Shown: one piece after another, positions 1 to 10,987 of the stretch
How the letters are laid out: the number at the start of each line of letters is the position of its first letter
Position numbering within the stretch: the first letter of the stretch is position 1
Assembly: GCF_020523795.1 (NCBI RefSeq)
Contig: NZ_JAJALI010000003.1
Coordinates: 496,001 to 560,000 of the forward strand
Source of the DNA: Ancylobacter sp. Lp-2
GTDB lineage: Bacteria; Pseudomonadota; Alphaproteobacteria; Rhizobiales; Xanthobacteraceae
DNA: 64,000 nucleotides
Direction: 5' to 3'
The notes under the pieces: generated by a model
Database searches by the model: none
What the model was told of the DNA's origin: nothing
Seen by the model: the letters and a program-made list of their open reading frames with translations, nothing else
Made by a program: the position numbers and the translations under genes

Positions 1-588
1 AAACATGAATGATTTCATATATTGATATGTAAGAACTACTGACTTTCTTGGAAGCCGCGACCGGCACCGACCCGAATTGTCGGACCCGCCATTGATCCGC
101 TTACTGGCGCCCTCCTTCGCGCAGCGACTAGACCCGCCACAGCTTCAGTCACGCTGCCGCGCTTGAGGCGGCCGCCGTCCTCCACGAGCGTTCATGAAAA
201 CCTGAAGCGCGCTCCACTGACGCGTCAGGAGCACGATCTCGCGCATCTGCGCAGCGAGAATTTCACCACGCCGCCTGCGCTTCTTCGCCGCCGCCTTAGG
301 GGGGCGGCGTGCCCGGTTCAAGCGGATTGTCGCGCCGCCGCGCGCCTGCGCATAGGGCTCGTCGCGAGGCCCTGCACCCGCCGAAAGCCGGCACCGGGGA
401 CCGCCACGGGAGCCATACGGCGGGACGCGCGGCAAGGTCGAAGGCGACGCCGCCGGAGGACGGCAACGCGCCGGGTCGGCCGGAGGCGCGACGGCACGGC
501 CGAGGGCACGGCGAGACGGAGACAAGATCGACAGAACGACGCGCCGGTCACAGGGCGATGACGGGTGCCGATGCGCGCCTGCCGGGGG
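1..588. other. Left-edge region without a supportable gene
   Basis: The first 60 bases are AT-rich and hold a short inverted repeat, CATAT-4 nt-ATATG at 16-29. The rest is GC-rich. Long open frames exist on both strands, but their translations are Arg/Pro/Ala-rich low-complexity strings with no family resemblance, which is what open frames in GC-rich non-coding DNA look like. I see no RNA gene or mobile-element end here. Confidence 0.5.
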
Positions 589-1299
589 CTAGAGCAGGCT
601 CTCACCGCGACTCTGCCGTGCCCGCGCGATCTCTTCCATGAGCTGGAACTGATCCTCCCAATCCAGGTCCAGCGCCTCGGCATCGACCATCTCGAAGAAG
701 TAGGGGCGCTCGCCGACCCGGTCGCGAACCTTCCGCATCGTGGCGAACGGAATGGCGTATATCGCATGGTTGATTTCGAAGACCGGCTCCAGATCCTGGC
801 TACGCGGCCAGCGCTCCAGAGTGTTGTCATAGTTGAACGGCGCCCCGTTGCGCCAAAGAAACTTCTGGATCCTCGTAGCGCTCACGAGACAATCATACCC
901 CTCCGCCAGACGCCGACGATATTCGGCGATCGCCCGCGCATACACCTTCGATGTGGTGAAGGGATGCGTGACATGCGTCCAGAAAAGATGCCCCTCCTCG
1001 CTCAAATGAGCAATGTAGTCCTGAATGAAGGCTCCCATCGACGTGGTGCTGCTGCCGTAGATTTCCGGCCGGGGCAAGGCAACCACCCGCTCATCGTGCC
1101 GCGCGGAGAAATCCGCCGCGAAATCGAGAACCGCGGCATCGTTCGACGACACGATGATCTTGTCGAATTCATCCACCCTCTGAAGCTGACGCAGCTTCAG
1201 CTCGATCAGCCCCCCTTCGATACCGCCGAAGGGGCGCGTATTCTTGTGCCTGACGCGCTCGCTGCCTGCCCGGCAGGGGATGAAGCCGATCAATGTCAC
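589..1299 (-). CDS. Acylneuraminate cytidylyltransferase family protein (CMP-sugar synthetase-like)
   Basis: This 236-residue protein resembles NeuA/KdsB-type cytidylyltransferases, which transfer CMP from CTP to sialic-acid-like or Kdo-like sugars in the cytoplasm. The nucleotide-binding signature IPCRAGSERVRHKN lies at residues 7-20. VSSND, THPFTTSK and a closing FEMVDAEALDLDWEDQF block follow in family order, and the length is normal for the minimal catalytic domain. The start codon is GTG. No sugar synthase or transferase is nearby in the window, so the sugar cannot be named. Surface-glycan or flagellin-glycan synthesis is the likely context. The family call is firm; the substrate is unknown. 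Confidence 0.85.
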   Translation of the reverse strand: MTLIGFIPCRAGSERVRHKNTRPFGGIEGGLIELKLRQLQRVDEFDKIIVSSNDAAVLDFAADFSARHDERVVALPRPEIYGSSTTSMGAFIQDYIAHLSEEGHLFWTHVTHPFTTSKVYARAIAEYRRRLAEGYDCLVSATRIQKFLWRNGAPFNYDNTLERWPRSQDLEPVFEINHAIYAIPFATMRKVRDRVGERPYFFEMVDAEALDLDWEDQFQLMEEIARARQSRGESLL

Positions 1300-1441
1300 C
1301 GCCGCACGCCCCTTATCACCGGCCGAAGCGATGCATGCCTGGCACCACGCCCCTTCCCCCCATGTCGCAAGACGTCGCCCTTTCTATTCCGATGATCTTC
1401 AGGTGAATGGTAACCCGGCTTCGCGTGCTTCAGGCGGACTG

Positions 1442-2539
1442 TCAGCCGAACAAGGCCGCGCTCGCCCGGGCAAGGAAAGCCTCGTCGGTCACCCGACTGG
1501 CCACGGCCAGTTCCTTCGCCAACTGCGCCTGACCGACCTCCGTCTTATCTTCAATCAATTTGATCATCTTGGTTGCGGAGGTCGCGCAGCGATGATTTAC
1601 CCCAAGCTCCGCAAACCATGAAGGATTCTTCGTACGACAATTCACGGACTTTACGAATCCGTTCACGGTCATTTCAAAATACTTCAAGGCCATCTTGATA
1701 TTTTTACGGTGATAATAAGCCAGACCACATAACAGCATCGACTTGCAGGCGTTATATCCATGCATGACATGCAGCTTATCGATCGATTCATAAATCGCCG
1801 CGACGGACTCCGCCGCCTCTACAGCCTGATCCGCCTCCCCGCGATCAAGATAATAGTGCCAGAGCACCATCCGGCACGACATTCTGAGGTTCGTCCGGTC
1901 TTCCCTTGGATTTGACGCCGCCTTCAGTTGTTCGACATGTCGCTCGGCCAGCAGCCTCAACTTGTCCAGATCCGGGATGACGGCGTGGGTTTCCACCGAT
2001 TTATAGATCAAGATCACAAATGCATTGGCGATATAGCCGGACAATGCCTCGTCGGCGTCGTCACGCCCTTCATAGAAATCAAGTATGTTGCGGGCAACGA
2101 ACAACACTGTCGCAGAATCGAGATGCCGCTTGCTGCCATAGGAGAAGTAGCTTCGAAATTCGTCGCGCGTCAGCGGAAGCAGTTCGGAAAGCGCGAGCTC
2201 GTCGCCAGCCCATTTCAGGAATATCCGTTTCCCGTCCGCGTCGAGAACAAAGACATCGATACGCTTGATCGGAAGATCCGGCAGGGAGACCGTATAGTCG
2301 GCCTTGGCCGAGGACGGCCCCTTCACGCGCTTCCGATCGGGAATGGATAGTTCCAGCGACTGCAGGCGCCGGCGCCCTCGCTCATCGGCTGTGTCCAGCC
2401 GCTCCGTCTGGCTCGTGCCATCGACGAGCGACAGCACCACATAAAACGCCGCATCAGGCTCCGTAACACCCTTGTAGATGCGAACCGCGAGTTGCTCCCC
2501 CTCGATGCACGCGATACACTTCATCTGGCTGCCCGGCAT
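1442..2539 (-). CDS. Hypothetical protein with helical-repeat C-terminal half
   Basis: I do not recognise this family. The N-terminal ~120 residues look beta-rich and end in a strand-like segment (IDVFVLDADGKRIFLKW). The remainder is helical, with Ala-rich segments such as GEADQAVEAAESVAAIYES and HRKNIKMALKYFEM that resemble degenerate TPR units. There is no signal peptide or membrane segment. The start at 2539 follows GGGAG by ten bases; an ATG at 2524 is the alternative. Base composition is visibly more AT-rich than the rest of the window, suggesting transfer. It lies on the same strand as, and upstream of, the CMP-sugar synthetase homologue, so it may belong to the same glycan locus. That is inference only. 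Confidence 0.7.
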   Translation of the reverse strand: MPGSQMKCIACIEGEQLAVRIYKGVTEPDAAFYVVLSLVDGTSQTERLDTADERGRRRLQSLELSIPDRKRVKGPSSAKADYTVSLPDLPIKRIDVFVLDADGKRIFLKWAGDELALSELLPLTRDEFRSYFSYGSKRHLDSATVLFVARNILDFYEGRDDADEALSGYIANAFVILIYKSVETHAVIPDLDKLRLLAERHVEQLKAASNPREDRTNLRMSCRMVLWHYYLDRGEADQAVEAAESVAAIYESIDKLHVMHGYNACKSMLLCGLAYYHRKNIKMALKYFEMTVNGFVKSVNCRTKNPSWFAELGVNHRCATSATKMIKLIEDKTEVGQAQLAKELAVASRVTDEAFLARASAALFG

Positions 2540-2842
2540 GCGCAAAATGCTCCCATGATGCAGGCGCCTTGTCGTCAAGGATCCCGACGCCCCACCCCAT
2601 CCATCCCAACCGCCCTGTTCTAGCCGACAATTCCCGGCGGCGCATCGAATGGCCGCAAGTACCACTCACCACCGAACGGCAGGACCGTCGCGGATATGAA
2701 CACGATCCGGAGACTCACGGCGCAACAAGCGCAGCTTTCCGCGCTCCGCATCGGAAGTCGATACCTCCATCCCGGGAAAAGTCGTCGAGCCGGCGTCAGC
2801 GCGCCGTCCGGCTGCCGGTGGCCAACGCGCGAACCTGTAGCG
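2540..2842. other. Intergenic stretch, no gene seen
   Basis: About 300 bases separate the helical-repeat protein from the START-like gene. Open frames here are extensions of antisense shadows. It must contain the promoter of the minus-strand hypothetical gene, but no convincing -35/-10 pair or dyad was found. Confidence 0.4.
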
Positions 2843-3286
2843 CTATTGGTGGATCTGGGGCTCGACGAGGCGCGCCAGATTGCGCAGCGATTCCTGCCAG
2901 CCGAGGTAACACGCCTCGGGCGGGATTGCGTCGGGAATGCCGGATTGCGTGATATCCAACTCGGTGCCGACCGATACTTTCCTCAGTATCACGCTCACCT
3001 GCATCTCGCCGGGCAGATTGGGGTCGTCGAACCTGTCGACGTAGCGCAGGCGCTCGCCGGCAACCACCTCGAGATATTCACCGCCGAACGCATGGCTGTG
3101 CCCGGTGGTGAAATTGCGGAACGCCATGCGAAACGTGCCGCCGACCTTGGGTTCCAGATGCTGCACGGTGCACACGAAGCCGTTTGGCGGGAGCCATTTC
3201 GCCAGCGCGTCCACCTCGACGAACGCGCGATAGATCTTCTCCGGGCTGGTGGCCAGGACGCGGTGCAGGCGTACGGTGCCGGGCAT
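2843..3286 (-). CDS. SRPBCC/AHSA1-like START-domain protein
   Basis: This 147-residue protein has the single-domain Bet v1/START fold of the AHSA1 (Aha1 C-terminal-like) family. Visible hallmarks are the opening TSPEKIYRAFVEVDALAKWL, the central strand VGGTFRMAFRN and a C-terminal helix with YLGWQESLRNLARLVEP. Such proteins bind hydrophobic ligands, and the physiological ligand is rarely known. The start is chosen at the second of two adjacent ATGs, because AGGAGG lies seven bases upstream of it and only one base from the first. These genes often sit beside an ArsR regulator; none is present here. Confidence 0.85.
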   Translation of the reverse strand: MPGTVRLHRVLATSPEKIYRAFVEVDALAKWLPPNGFVCTVQHLEPKVGGTFRMAFRNFTTGHSHAFGGEYLEVVAGERLRYVDRFDDPNLPGEMQVSVILRKVSVGTELDITQSGIPDAIPPEACYLGWQESLRNLARLVEPQIHQ

Positions 3287-3586
3287 GTTCATTCCTCCTC
3301 GTGAGCCATCCATCGACGTTGCAAGGACGAAGGCGGTCCGGGCGATCCGACACCGCCTGCGCAGATAAATGCCGGGCCAGCGGAACCGGCATCCGGCCTG
3401 ATCGGCCGCGGCCGTGATGCCCGCGCATGTTGCGCCGCCGCAGGAATTGATCTAGCTCACAGGCATTCATCTGGACCCGGTGAAATCCCGGGTGGCTCTT
3501 CCGGCCGCCGATCCGCCGGATCACGCACATGCAGCGCCTCGCTCACTGCCGCCCCCGGCAGACGCACGCTCTTTGCGAAGTTTCCC
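3287..3586. other. Divergent intergenic region between START-like gene and SulP gene
   Basis: This GC-rich spacer carries the promoters of two divergent genes. I see no gene, no clear sigma-70 pair and no strong operator dyad in it. Confidence 0.4.
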
Positions 3587-5068
3587 ATGATATCGACCTC
3601 CCGTTACTTCCGCGACTGGACCGCCAATATTCGTGCCGATGTGCTCGCCGGCATCGTCGTCGCCCTCGCCCTGATCCCGGAAGCCATCGGCTTCTCGGTC
3701 ATTGCCGGCGTCGATCCGAAGGTCGGCCTGTTCGCCTCCTTCGCCATTGCCTGCGTTTCGGCCGTCGTCGGCGGACGGCCGGGCATGATCTCCGCCGCCA
3801 CCGCCGCCACCGCCGTGGTGATGGTCAGCCTCGTCCGCGACCACGGCCTCCAATATCTGTTCGCCGCCACCATCCTGATGGGGCTCATCCAGATCGTCGC
3901 CGGCCTGCTGCGGCTCGGCCGCGTGATGCGCTTCGTGTCGCGCTCGGTGATCACCGGCTTCGTCAACGCGCTGGCCATCCTCATCTTCATGGCGCAGCTG
4001 CCGGAACTGGTCGGCGTGCCCGTCCAGACCTATCCGATGATCGCGGCGGGGCTCGCCATCATCTACCTGTTCCCGCGAGTGACGAAGACCGTGCCGTCCC
4101 CGCTGGTCGCCATCGCCGCGCTCACCCTGTTCGCGTGGTGGAGCGGGATGGAATTGCGGACCGTCGGCGATCTCGGCGAGCTGCCGTCGAGCCTGCCCGT
4201 GTTCGCGCTCCCCGACGTGCCGCTGAACCTCGAGACGCTGGCGATCATCCTGCCCTATTCGCTGACGCTGGCCGCCGTCGGCCTGCTGGAATCGCTGCTC
4301 ACCGCGCAGATCGTCGACGACATGACGGATACGACGAGCCACAAGAGCCAGGAATGCATCGGCCAGGGCACCAGCAACATCGCCTCGGCGCTGATCGGCG
4401 GCATGGGCGGCTGCGCGATGATCGGCCAGTCGGTGATCAACGTCTCCTCGGGCGGGCGCGGACGGCTCTCCACCTTCGTCGCCGGCGCGTTCCTGCTGTT
4501 CCTCATCCTGGTGCTCGACGACCTCGTGCGCATCATCCCGATGGCCGCGCTGGTGGCAGTGATGATCATGGTGTCGATCGGCACCTTCTCCTGGCGCTCG
4601 CTGCTGGATCTGCGCACCAACCCGCGCTCCTCCTCGGCAGTGATGCTGGCGACGGTGATCACCGTGGTGGCGACGCATGATCTCGCCCTCGGCGTGCTGG
4701 TCGGCGTGCTGCTCTCCGGCGTGTTCTTCGCCGGCAAGGTGGCGCAGCTCGTCCATGTGACCGCCCGCATCGACGACGCGCGTGATCGCGTCGCCTACAC
4801 CGTCACCGGGCAGATCTTCTTCGCCTCCGCCGAGGTGTTCCTGCGCGGCTTCGACTTCGACCGGCCCCGGCGCGAGGTGGTGATCGACGTCACCCACGCA
4901 CATTTCTGGGACATCACCGCCATCGGTGCGCTCGACAAGGCGGTGATGAAGCTGCGCAAGGCGGGGGCGATGGTCACGATCGTCGGGCTCAACGACGCCA
5001 GCGCCGCCATGGTCGACCGCTTCGCCCGGCACGACAAGGACGTGTCGGCGGCCTCTCATCCACATTGA
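3587..5068 (+). CDS. SulP family inorganic anion transporter
   Basis: A 493-residue inner-membrane protein of the SulP (SLC26) family, which moves sulfate, bicarbonate or dicarboxylates by proton or sodium coupling. The N-terminal part has the SulP opening ([20 protein letters not shown]) and about a dozen hydrophobic spans. The cytoplasmic C-terminus, from about residue 400, is a STAS domain with the typical loop [18 protein letters not shown]. Length is at the short end of the family. The gene stands alone and converges on the LacI gene, so the transported anion cannot be inferred. Confidence 0.92.
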   Translation: MISTSRYFRDWTANIRADVLAGIVVALALIPEAIGFSVIAGVDPKVGLFASFAIACVSAVVGGRPGMISAATAATAVVMVSLVRDHGLQYLFAATILMGLIQIVAGLLRLGRVMRFVSRSVITGFVNALAILIFMAQLPELVGVPVQTYPMIAAGLAIIYLFPRVTKTVPSPLVAIAALTLFAWWSGMELRTVGDLGELPSSLPVFALPDVPLNLETLAIILPYSLTLAAVGLLESLLTAQIVDDMTDTTSHKSQECIGQGTSNIASALIGGMGGCAMIGQSVINVSSGGRGRLSTFVAGAFLLFLILVLDDLVRIIPMAALVAVMIMVSIGTFSWRSLLDLRTNPRSSSAVMLATVITVVATHDLALGVLVGVLLSGVFFAGKVAQLVHVTARIDDARDRVAYTVTGQIFFASAEVFLRGFDFDRPRREVVIDVTHAHFWDITAIGALDKAVMKLRKAGAMVTIVGLNDASAAMVDRFARHDKDVSAASHPH

Positions 5069-5090
5069 GCCGGCGGGGCCGGGCGCCGGC
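5069..5090. terminator. GC-rich stem-loop between convergent genes
   Basis: GCCGGCG, eight bases, CGCCGGC forms a perfect 7-bp stem starting directly after the SulP stop codon and ending just before the LacI stop. No T-tract follows on either strand, so it may be a weak or Rho-assisted bidirectional terminator. Confidence 0.35.
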
Positions 5091-5095
5091 GAGCC

Positions 5096-6091
5096 TCACT
5101 GCCGGCGCGGCGGCGCGGTGCTGCCGCGCAGCACGAGCTCGACCGGCAGGACGATGTCCTCGGCCAGCGGGTCGCCGCCGATCATGGCCAGCAGGCACTG
5201 CGCCGCGCGACGGCCTATCGCTTCGCGCGGCTGACGGATGGTCGAGAGCGCCGGCGTCATGTGGGCGACCAGCTCGATGTCGTCGAAGCCCATCACCGAC
5301 ACGTCGCGCGGCACACTGAGGCCGCGATGCTGCACCTCGCCGATGAAGCCGCACGCCATGGCGTCGCTGGCGAGGAACATGGCGTCGGGACGCTCGCCGG
5401 CCGGCAGGGCCAGCCATTCGGCACCGGCGCGGCGACCGGATTCCAGCGAAAAATCGCCCTGCAGCACCAGCGGCGGCGGCAGGCCGCGCGCCTTCAACGC
5501 CTCCTCGGCACCGGCGAGGCGCGCCTGCGTCAGCACATTGCCCGGCGGGCCGGCGACATGGCCGATCCGCCGGTGGCCGAGATCGGCCAGATGATTGACG
5601 GCCATGGTCGCGGCGGCGCGGTTGTCGATCTTGACCCGCGGCGCGGCGAGGCCGGGGATCCACTCGCAGGCCAGCACTACCGGGCGCCGGCCCAGCACAT
5701 CGGCCGGCAGCGCGCCGTCGAGCACGATCAGCCCATCGGTGCGGCTCGGCTCGGCATAGCCCAGCACGGTGTCGCCGCCCGCCGTGCGGGTATCGGCGAC
5801 CAGGAGATTGTAGCCGGCCGGCGCCAGGACCGCCGCCATGCCGGCGAGGATGTGCGAGAAGAACGGGTTCGACAAATTGGGCACCAGCGCCACCACGCCG
5901 CCGGTGCGCCGGTGGCGCAGGTTGCGCGCCGCATGGTTGAGCCGATAGCCGGTCTGCCGGATCGCGTCCTCGACCAGTTCGCGGGTTTCGGCGGTGACGA
6001 TCTGCGGGTTGGACAGCACGCGGCTGACGGTAGCGGTCGACACGCCGGCGAGCCGCGCCACGTCGATGATCTTCGGTCTCTGGTGCTCCAT
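5096..6091 (-). CDS. LacI family transcriptional regulator of the adjacent sugar operon
   Basis: A 331-residue LacI/GalR repressor. The N-terminal helix-turn-helix starts at about residue 6 (KIIDVARLAGVSTATVSRVL) and is followed by a periplasmic-binding-protein-like ligand domain ending in QPREAIGRRAAQCLLAMI. The ATG at 6091 is preferred over an upstream in-frame start because the helix-turn-helix then begins at the usual distance and GGAAGGG precedes it. It is transcribed divergently from the isomerase-dehydrogenase-ABC operon. A LacI-type dyad lies in the shared promoter, so it most likely represses that operon until the imported sugar or a derivative binds. Confidence 0.92.
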   Translation of the reverse strand: MEHQRPKIIDVARLAGVSTATVSRVLSNPQIVTAETRELVEDAIRQTGYRLNHAARNLRHRRTGGVVALVPNLSNPFFSHILAGMAAVLAPAGYNLLVADTRTAGGDTVLGYAEPSRTDGLIVLDGALPADVLGRRPVVLACEWIPGLAAPRVKIDNRAAATMAVNHLADLGHRRIGHVAGPPGNVLTQARLAGAEEALKARGLPPPLVLQGDFSLESGRRAGAEWLALPAGERPDAMFLASDAMACGFIGEVQHRGLSVPRDVSVMGFDDIELVAHMTPALSTIRQPREAIGRRAAQCLLAMIGGDPLAEDIVLPVELVLRGSTAPPRRQ

Positions 6092-6158
6092 TGCCCTTCC
6101 ATAGACGGGTCGCGCATCCGCCGGCAACCCGACGCCTCTTCCGTTGCGTGACCCCTCT

Positions 6159-6187
6159 TGAAATCGATTACATAACTCCGCTACGCT
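6159..6187 (+). promoter_or_regulatory. Predicted promoter with overlapping LacI operator
   Basis: TGAAATCGATTACA at 6159-6172 is a near-perfect dyad around a central CG, the classical LacI-family operator form. It overlaps TTGAAA (6159-6164), a possible -35 element, with TACGCT at 6182-6187 as a possible -10 after 17 bases. A weaker half-site-like TGCAACCGATC follows at about 6191. The position, about 75 bases before the operon start, fits repression by the divergent LacI protein. Confidence 0.6.
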
Positions 6188-6245
6188 GTTTGCAACCGAT
6201 CATAAAAACAAGACGGTTGGCCGGCGGGTCCGGTCGGGAGGAAAC

Positions 6246-7304
6246 ATGAAGACCATCAAGGGGCCGGGCCTGTTTCTGGCCCAGTTCATCGGCGCCGACG
6301 CGCCTTTCGACAGCTGGGATGCGATCACGCGCTGGGCCGCCGGCTGCGGCTATAGCGGCGTGCAGGTGCCGACCGGCGATCCCCGTATCCTCGACCTCGA
6401 CCGCGCGAGCGCCTCGAAGGGCTGGTGCGAGGACTGGTCCGGGCAGGCCAAGGCGAACGGCGTCGCCGTCACCGAGCTGTCCACCCATCTGCAAGGCCAG
6501 CTTGTGGCGGTGCATCCGGCCTATGACGCGATGTTCGACGCGTTCGCGCCGGCTTCGGTGCACGGCAACCCCGCCGCCCGGCAGCAATGGGCGGTGGAGC
6601 AGGTGAGGAAGGCGCTCACCGCCTCCCGGCATCTCGGCCTCACCGCCATGGTGAGCTTTTCCGGGGCGCTGGCCTGGCCCTATGTCTATCCGTGGCCGCA
6701 GCGGCCGGCCGGGCTGATCGAGGAGGCCTTCGACGAGCTGGCGCGGCGCTGGCGCCCGCTGCTCGACCATGCCGAGGAGTGCGGCGTCGACATCTGCTTC
6801 GAGATCCATCCCGGCGAGGACCTGCACGACGGCGACACGTTCGAGATGTTCCTCGATCGCGTCGACAACCATCCCCGCGCCAGGATGCTGTACGACCCCT
6901 CGCACTACGTGCTGCAGCAGCTCGACTATCTCGACCATCTCGACATCTATGCCGAGCGGATCGGCATGTTCCATGTCAAGGACGCCGAGTTCAACCCGAC
7001 CGGGCGCAAGGGCGTCTATGGCGGCTACCAGCCCTGGCTGAAGCGTGCCGGCCGTTTCCGCAGCCTCGGCGACGGGCAGGTGGATTTCGGCGCCATCTTC
7101 TCCAAGCTGGCGGCGATGGATTTCGACGGCTGGGCGGTCGTCGAATGGGAATGCTGCCTGAAGCATCCCGAGGACGGCGCGCGCGAGGGCGCGGAGTTCG
7201 TGAGGAGCCACATCATCCGCGTCACCGAGCGCGCCTTCGACGATTTCGCCGCCGCCGGCACCGACCGCGCCGCCAATCGCCGCCTGCTGGGGCTGGACCG
7301 ATGA
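6246..7304 (+). CDS. Sugar phosphate isomerase/epimerase family TIM-barrel protein
   Basis: A 352-residue xylose-isomerase-like TIM barrel, first gene of the operon. Likely metal ligands are in the right order: E186 (FEIHPGED), D217/H220 (YDPSH), H243 (FHVKD) and E300 (VVEWE). The family includes ketose 3-epimerases, inosose dehydratases and enzymes acting on 3-keto-sugars. The start follows GGGAGGAAAC. Its stop overlaps the start of the oxidoreductase gene by four bases, so the two are translationally coupled. Pairing with a Gfo/Idh enzyme suggests oxidation of a sugar or cyclitol followed by epimerisation, elimination or cleavage. The exact reaction is not visible. Confidence 0.88.
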   Translation: MKTIKGPGLFLAQFIGADAPFDSWDAITRWAAGCGYSGVQVPTGDPRILDLDRASASKGWCEDWSGQAKANGVAVTELSTHLQGQLVAVHPAYDAMFDAFAPASVHGNPAARQQWAVEQVRKALTASRHLGLTAMVSFSGALAWPYVYPWPQRPAGLIEEAFDELARRWRPLLDHAEECGVDICFEIHPGEDLHDGDTFEMFLDRVDNHPRARMLYDPSHYVLQQLDYLDHLDIYAERIGMFHVKDAEFNPTGRKGVYGGYQPWLKRAGRFRSLGDGQVDFGAIFSKLAAMDFDGWAVVEWECCLKHPEDGAREGAEFVRSHIIRVTERAFDDFAAAGTDRAANRRLLGLDR

Positions 7305-8457
7305 TCGCGGCCTCGCCGACCTCGGAGCACGCCCCGATCCGCCTGGGCATGGTGGGCGGCGGCTCCGGCGCCTTCATCGGCGGGGTGCACCGCATCGCCG
7401 CCCGGCTGGACGGCGAGTTCCAGCTGGTCGCCGGCGCGCTGTCCTCGACGCCGGAGAAGGCGCGCGCCTCGGCTGAGGCGCTGGGCCTTCCCCGCTCCTA
7501 TGACGACTTCGCTGCCATGGCGAAAAGCGAGGCTCGCCGCAAGGACGGCATCGAGGCGGTGGCCATCGTCACGCCCAATCACATGCACGCGGCGCCGGCG
7601 ATCGAGTTCCTCAAGCGCGGCATCCATGTGATCTGCGACAAGCCGCTCACCGCCACCCTGGCGGAGGCGAAGAAGCTCGCGGCGGCGGCCGAGAAGTCGC
7701 GCGCGCTGTTCATCCTCACTCACAACTACACCGGCTACCCGATGGTGCGGCAGGCCCGCGCGATGGTGGAGGCCGGCGCGCTCGGCCGCCTGCGCCTCGT
7801 GCAGGTGGAATATGTGCAGGACTGGCTGACCGAGGCGGCGGAGAAATCCGGTTCCAAGCAGGCCGAATGGCGCACCGACCCGGAACGTTCCGGTGCCGGC
7901 GGCGCCACCGGCGATATCGGCACCCACGCCTATAATCTCGCCTGCTTCGTCTCCGGCTTGACGCCGCAGGCGCTGGCCGCCGATCTCACCAGCTTCGTGC
8001 CCGGCCGCGTGCTCGACGACAACGCCCATGTGCTGCTGCGCTTCGCCGGCGGCGCGAAGGGCATGCTGTGGGCGAGCCAGGTGGCGCCGGGCAACGAGAA
8101 CGGCCTGCGCCTGCGCGTCTATGGCGACAAGGGCGGCCTCGACTGGGCGCAGGAAGACCCGAACCGGCTGTGGTTCACGCCGTTCGGCGCGGAAAAGCGG
8201 CTGATCACCCGCAACGGCGCCGGCGCGGGGCCGGAGGCGGCACGGGTGTCGCGCATCCCGCCCGGCCATCCGGAAGGCTATCTCGAAGCCTTCGCCAACA
8301 TCTATGCCGAGGCGGCGCGGGCGATCCGCGCACATCGCACCGGCGAAGCGCCACCGGCCGGCACGCTCTACCCGACGCTGGCCGACGGGCTCGCCGGCAT
8401 GCGTTTCGTCGCCGCCTGCGTGCAGTCTTCGAAGCGCGATGCCGCGTGGGTGACGTT

Positions 8458-8461
<4 letters not shown>
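7301..8461 (+). CDS. Gfo/Idh/MocA family oxidoreductase
   Basis: A 386-residue NAD(P)-dependent dehydrogenase. An N-terminal Rossmann fold carries GMVGGGSGAFIGGVH near residue 15, followed by CDKPLT, the variant of the family EKP motif that holds the catalytic lysine, and a C-terminal alpha/beta substrate domain (GDIGTHAYNLACF). Members oxidise inositols, sugars and glycosides at a ring hydroxyl. The ATG at 7301 overlaps the preceding stop (ATGA) and gives the normal family N-terminus; an open frame continues upstream only because the DNA is GC-rich. The stop overlaps the ATPase start by four bases, so the whole operon is tightly coupled. Confidence 0.92.
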
Positions 8462-9964
<1,503 letters not shown>

Positions 9965-9972
<8 letters not shown>

Positions 9973-10960
9973 CGCCACTCTGCGCCCCGCCACTGGCCTG
10001 CACCTGCCCGGCCTCTCCGCGCTCGGCCCGTTGCTGGCGCTGATCCTGCTGGTGGTGCTCGGCGCCTTCCTCAACGACAATTTCCTGTCCGCCGGCAACG
10101 TCACCAATGTGCTGGCCCGCTCGGCCTTCATCGGCATGATCGCGGTCGGCATGACCTTCGTCATCACCTCGGGCGGACTCGACCTCTCGGTCGGCTCGAT
10201 GGCCGCCTTCATCGCCGGGGTGATGATCCTCGCCATGAACGCGCTCTTGCCGGGCATGGGCGTCGGTGTGCCGCTGGTGCTCGCCGGCATGGCGATCGCG
10301 CTGGCGGTCGGCCTGCTGGCCGGGCTGGGCAACGGGCTGCTCGTCACCAAGGCGCGCATCGAGCCGTTCATCGTCACGCTCGGCACCATGGGCATCTTCC
10401 GCTCGCTGGTGACCTGGCTCGCCGATGGCGGCACGATCAGCCTCGATTTCGGCGTCCGGCAATTCTACCGGCCGGTCTATTATTCCGGCCTGTTCGGCGT
10501 CGCCTGGCCGATCCTGGTCTTCGCCGCCGTCGCCATCGCCGGGCAGGTCGCCATGCGGCACACCCGCTTCGGGCGCTATTGCGAGGCCATCGGCTCCAAC
10601 GACAAGGTGGCGCTGTATTCGGCCGTGAATGTCGACCGCATCCGGCTGCTCACCTATGTGCTGCTCGGCCTGCTCGTCGGCCTTGCCACCATCATGTACG
10701 TGCCGCGCCTCGGCTCGACCTCGGGCTCGACCGGCATGCTGTGGGAGCTCGAGGCCATCGCCGCCGTCATCATCGGCGGCACCGCGCTCAAGGGCGGCTA
10801 TGGCCGGGTGTGGGGCACGGTGGTGGGCGTGCTGATCCTCAGCCTGATCGACAACATCCTCAATCTCGCGGACCTGGTCTCGCCCTACCTCAACGGGGCG
10901 ATCCAGGGCGTGATCATCGTTCTCGCTGTGGTGCTGCAGCGTGGAAAATCAGCCGCCTGA
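9965..10960 (+). CDS. Sugar ABC transporter permease (RbsC type)
   Basis: A 331-residue inner-membrane permease of the CUT2 class, with about ten hydrophobic spans and the typical TSGGLDLSVGS loop near residue 75, LGTMGIFRS, and GGTALKGGYGRVWGT before the last spans. It forms the channel, probably as a homodimer, for the operon's RbsA-type ATPase. The start at 9965 overlaps the ATPase stop. Confidence 0.95.
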
Positions 10961-10987
10961 GAGCGGCGACACATGGGAGGAATCAAC

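Noticed and set aside
3521-5065. 514-codon open frame on the minus strand, His/Asp/Glu-rich
   Set aside because: It is the exact antisense shadow of the SulP gene; composition is repetitive and matches no family.
6587-7300. N-terminal extension of the Gfo/Idh protein by ~240 residues
   Set aside because: The extension overlaps the isomerase gene in another frame and is Arg/Ala low complexity; the ATG at 7301 gives the family start.
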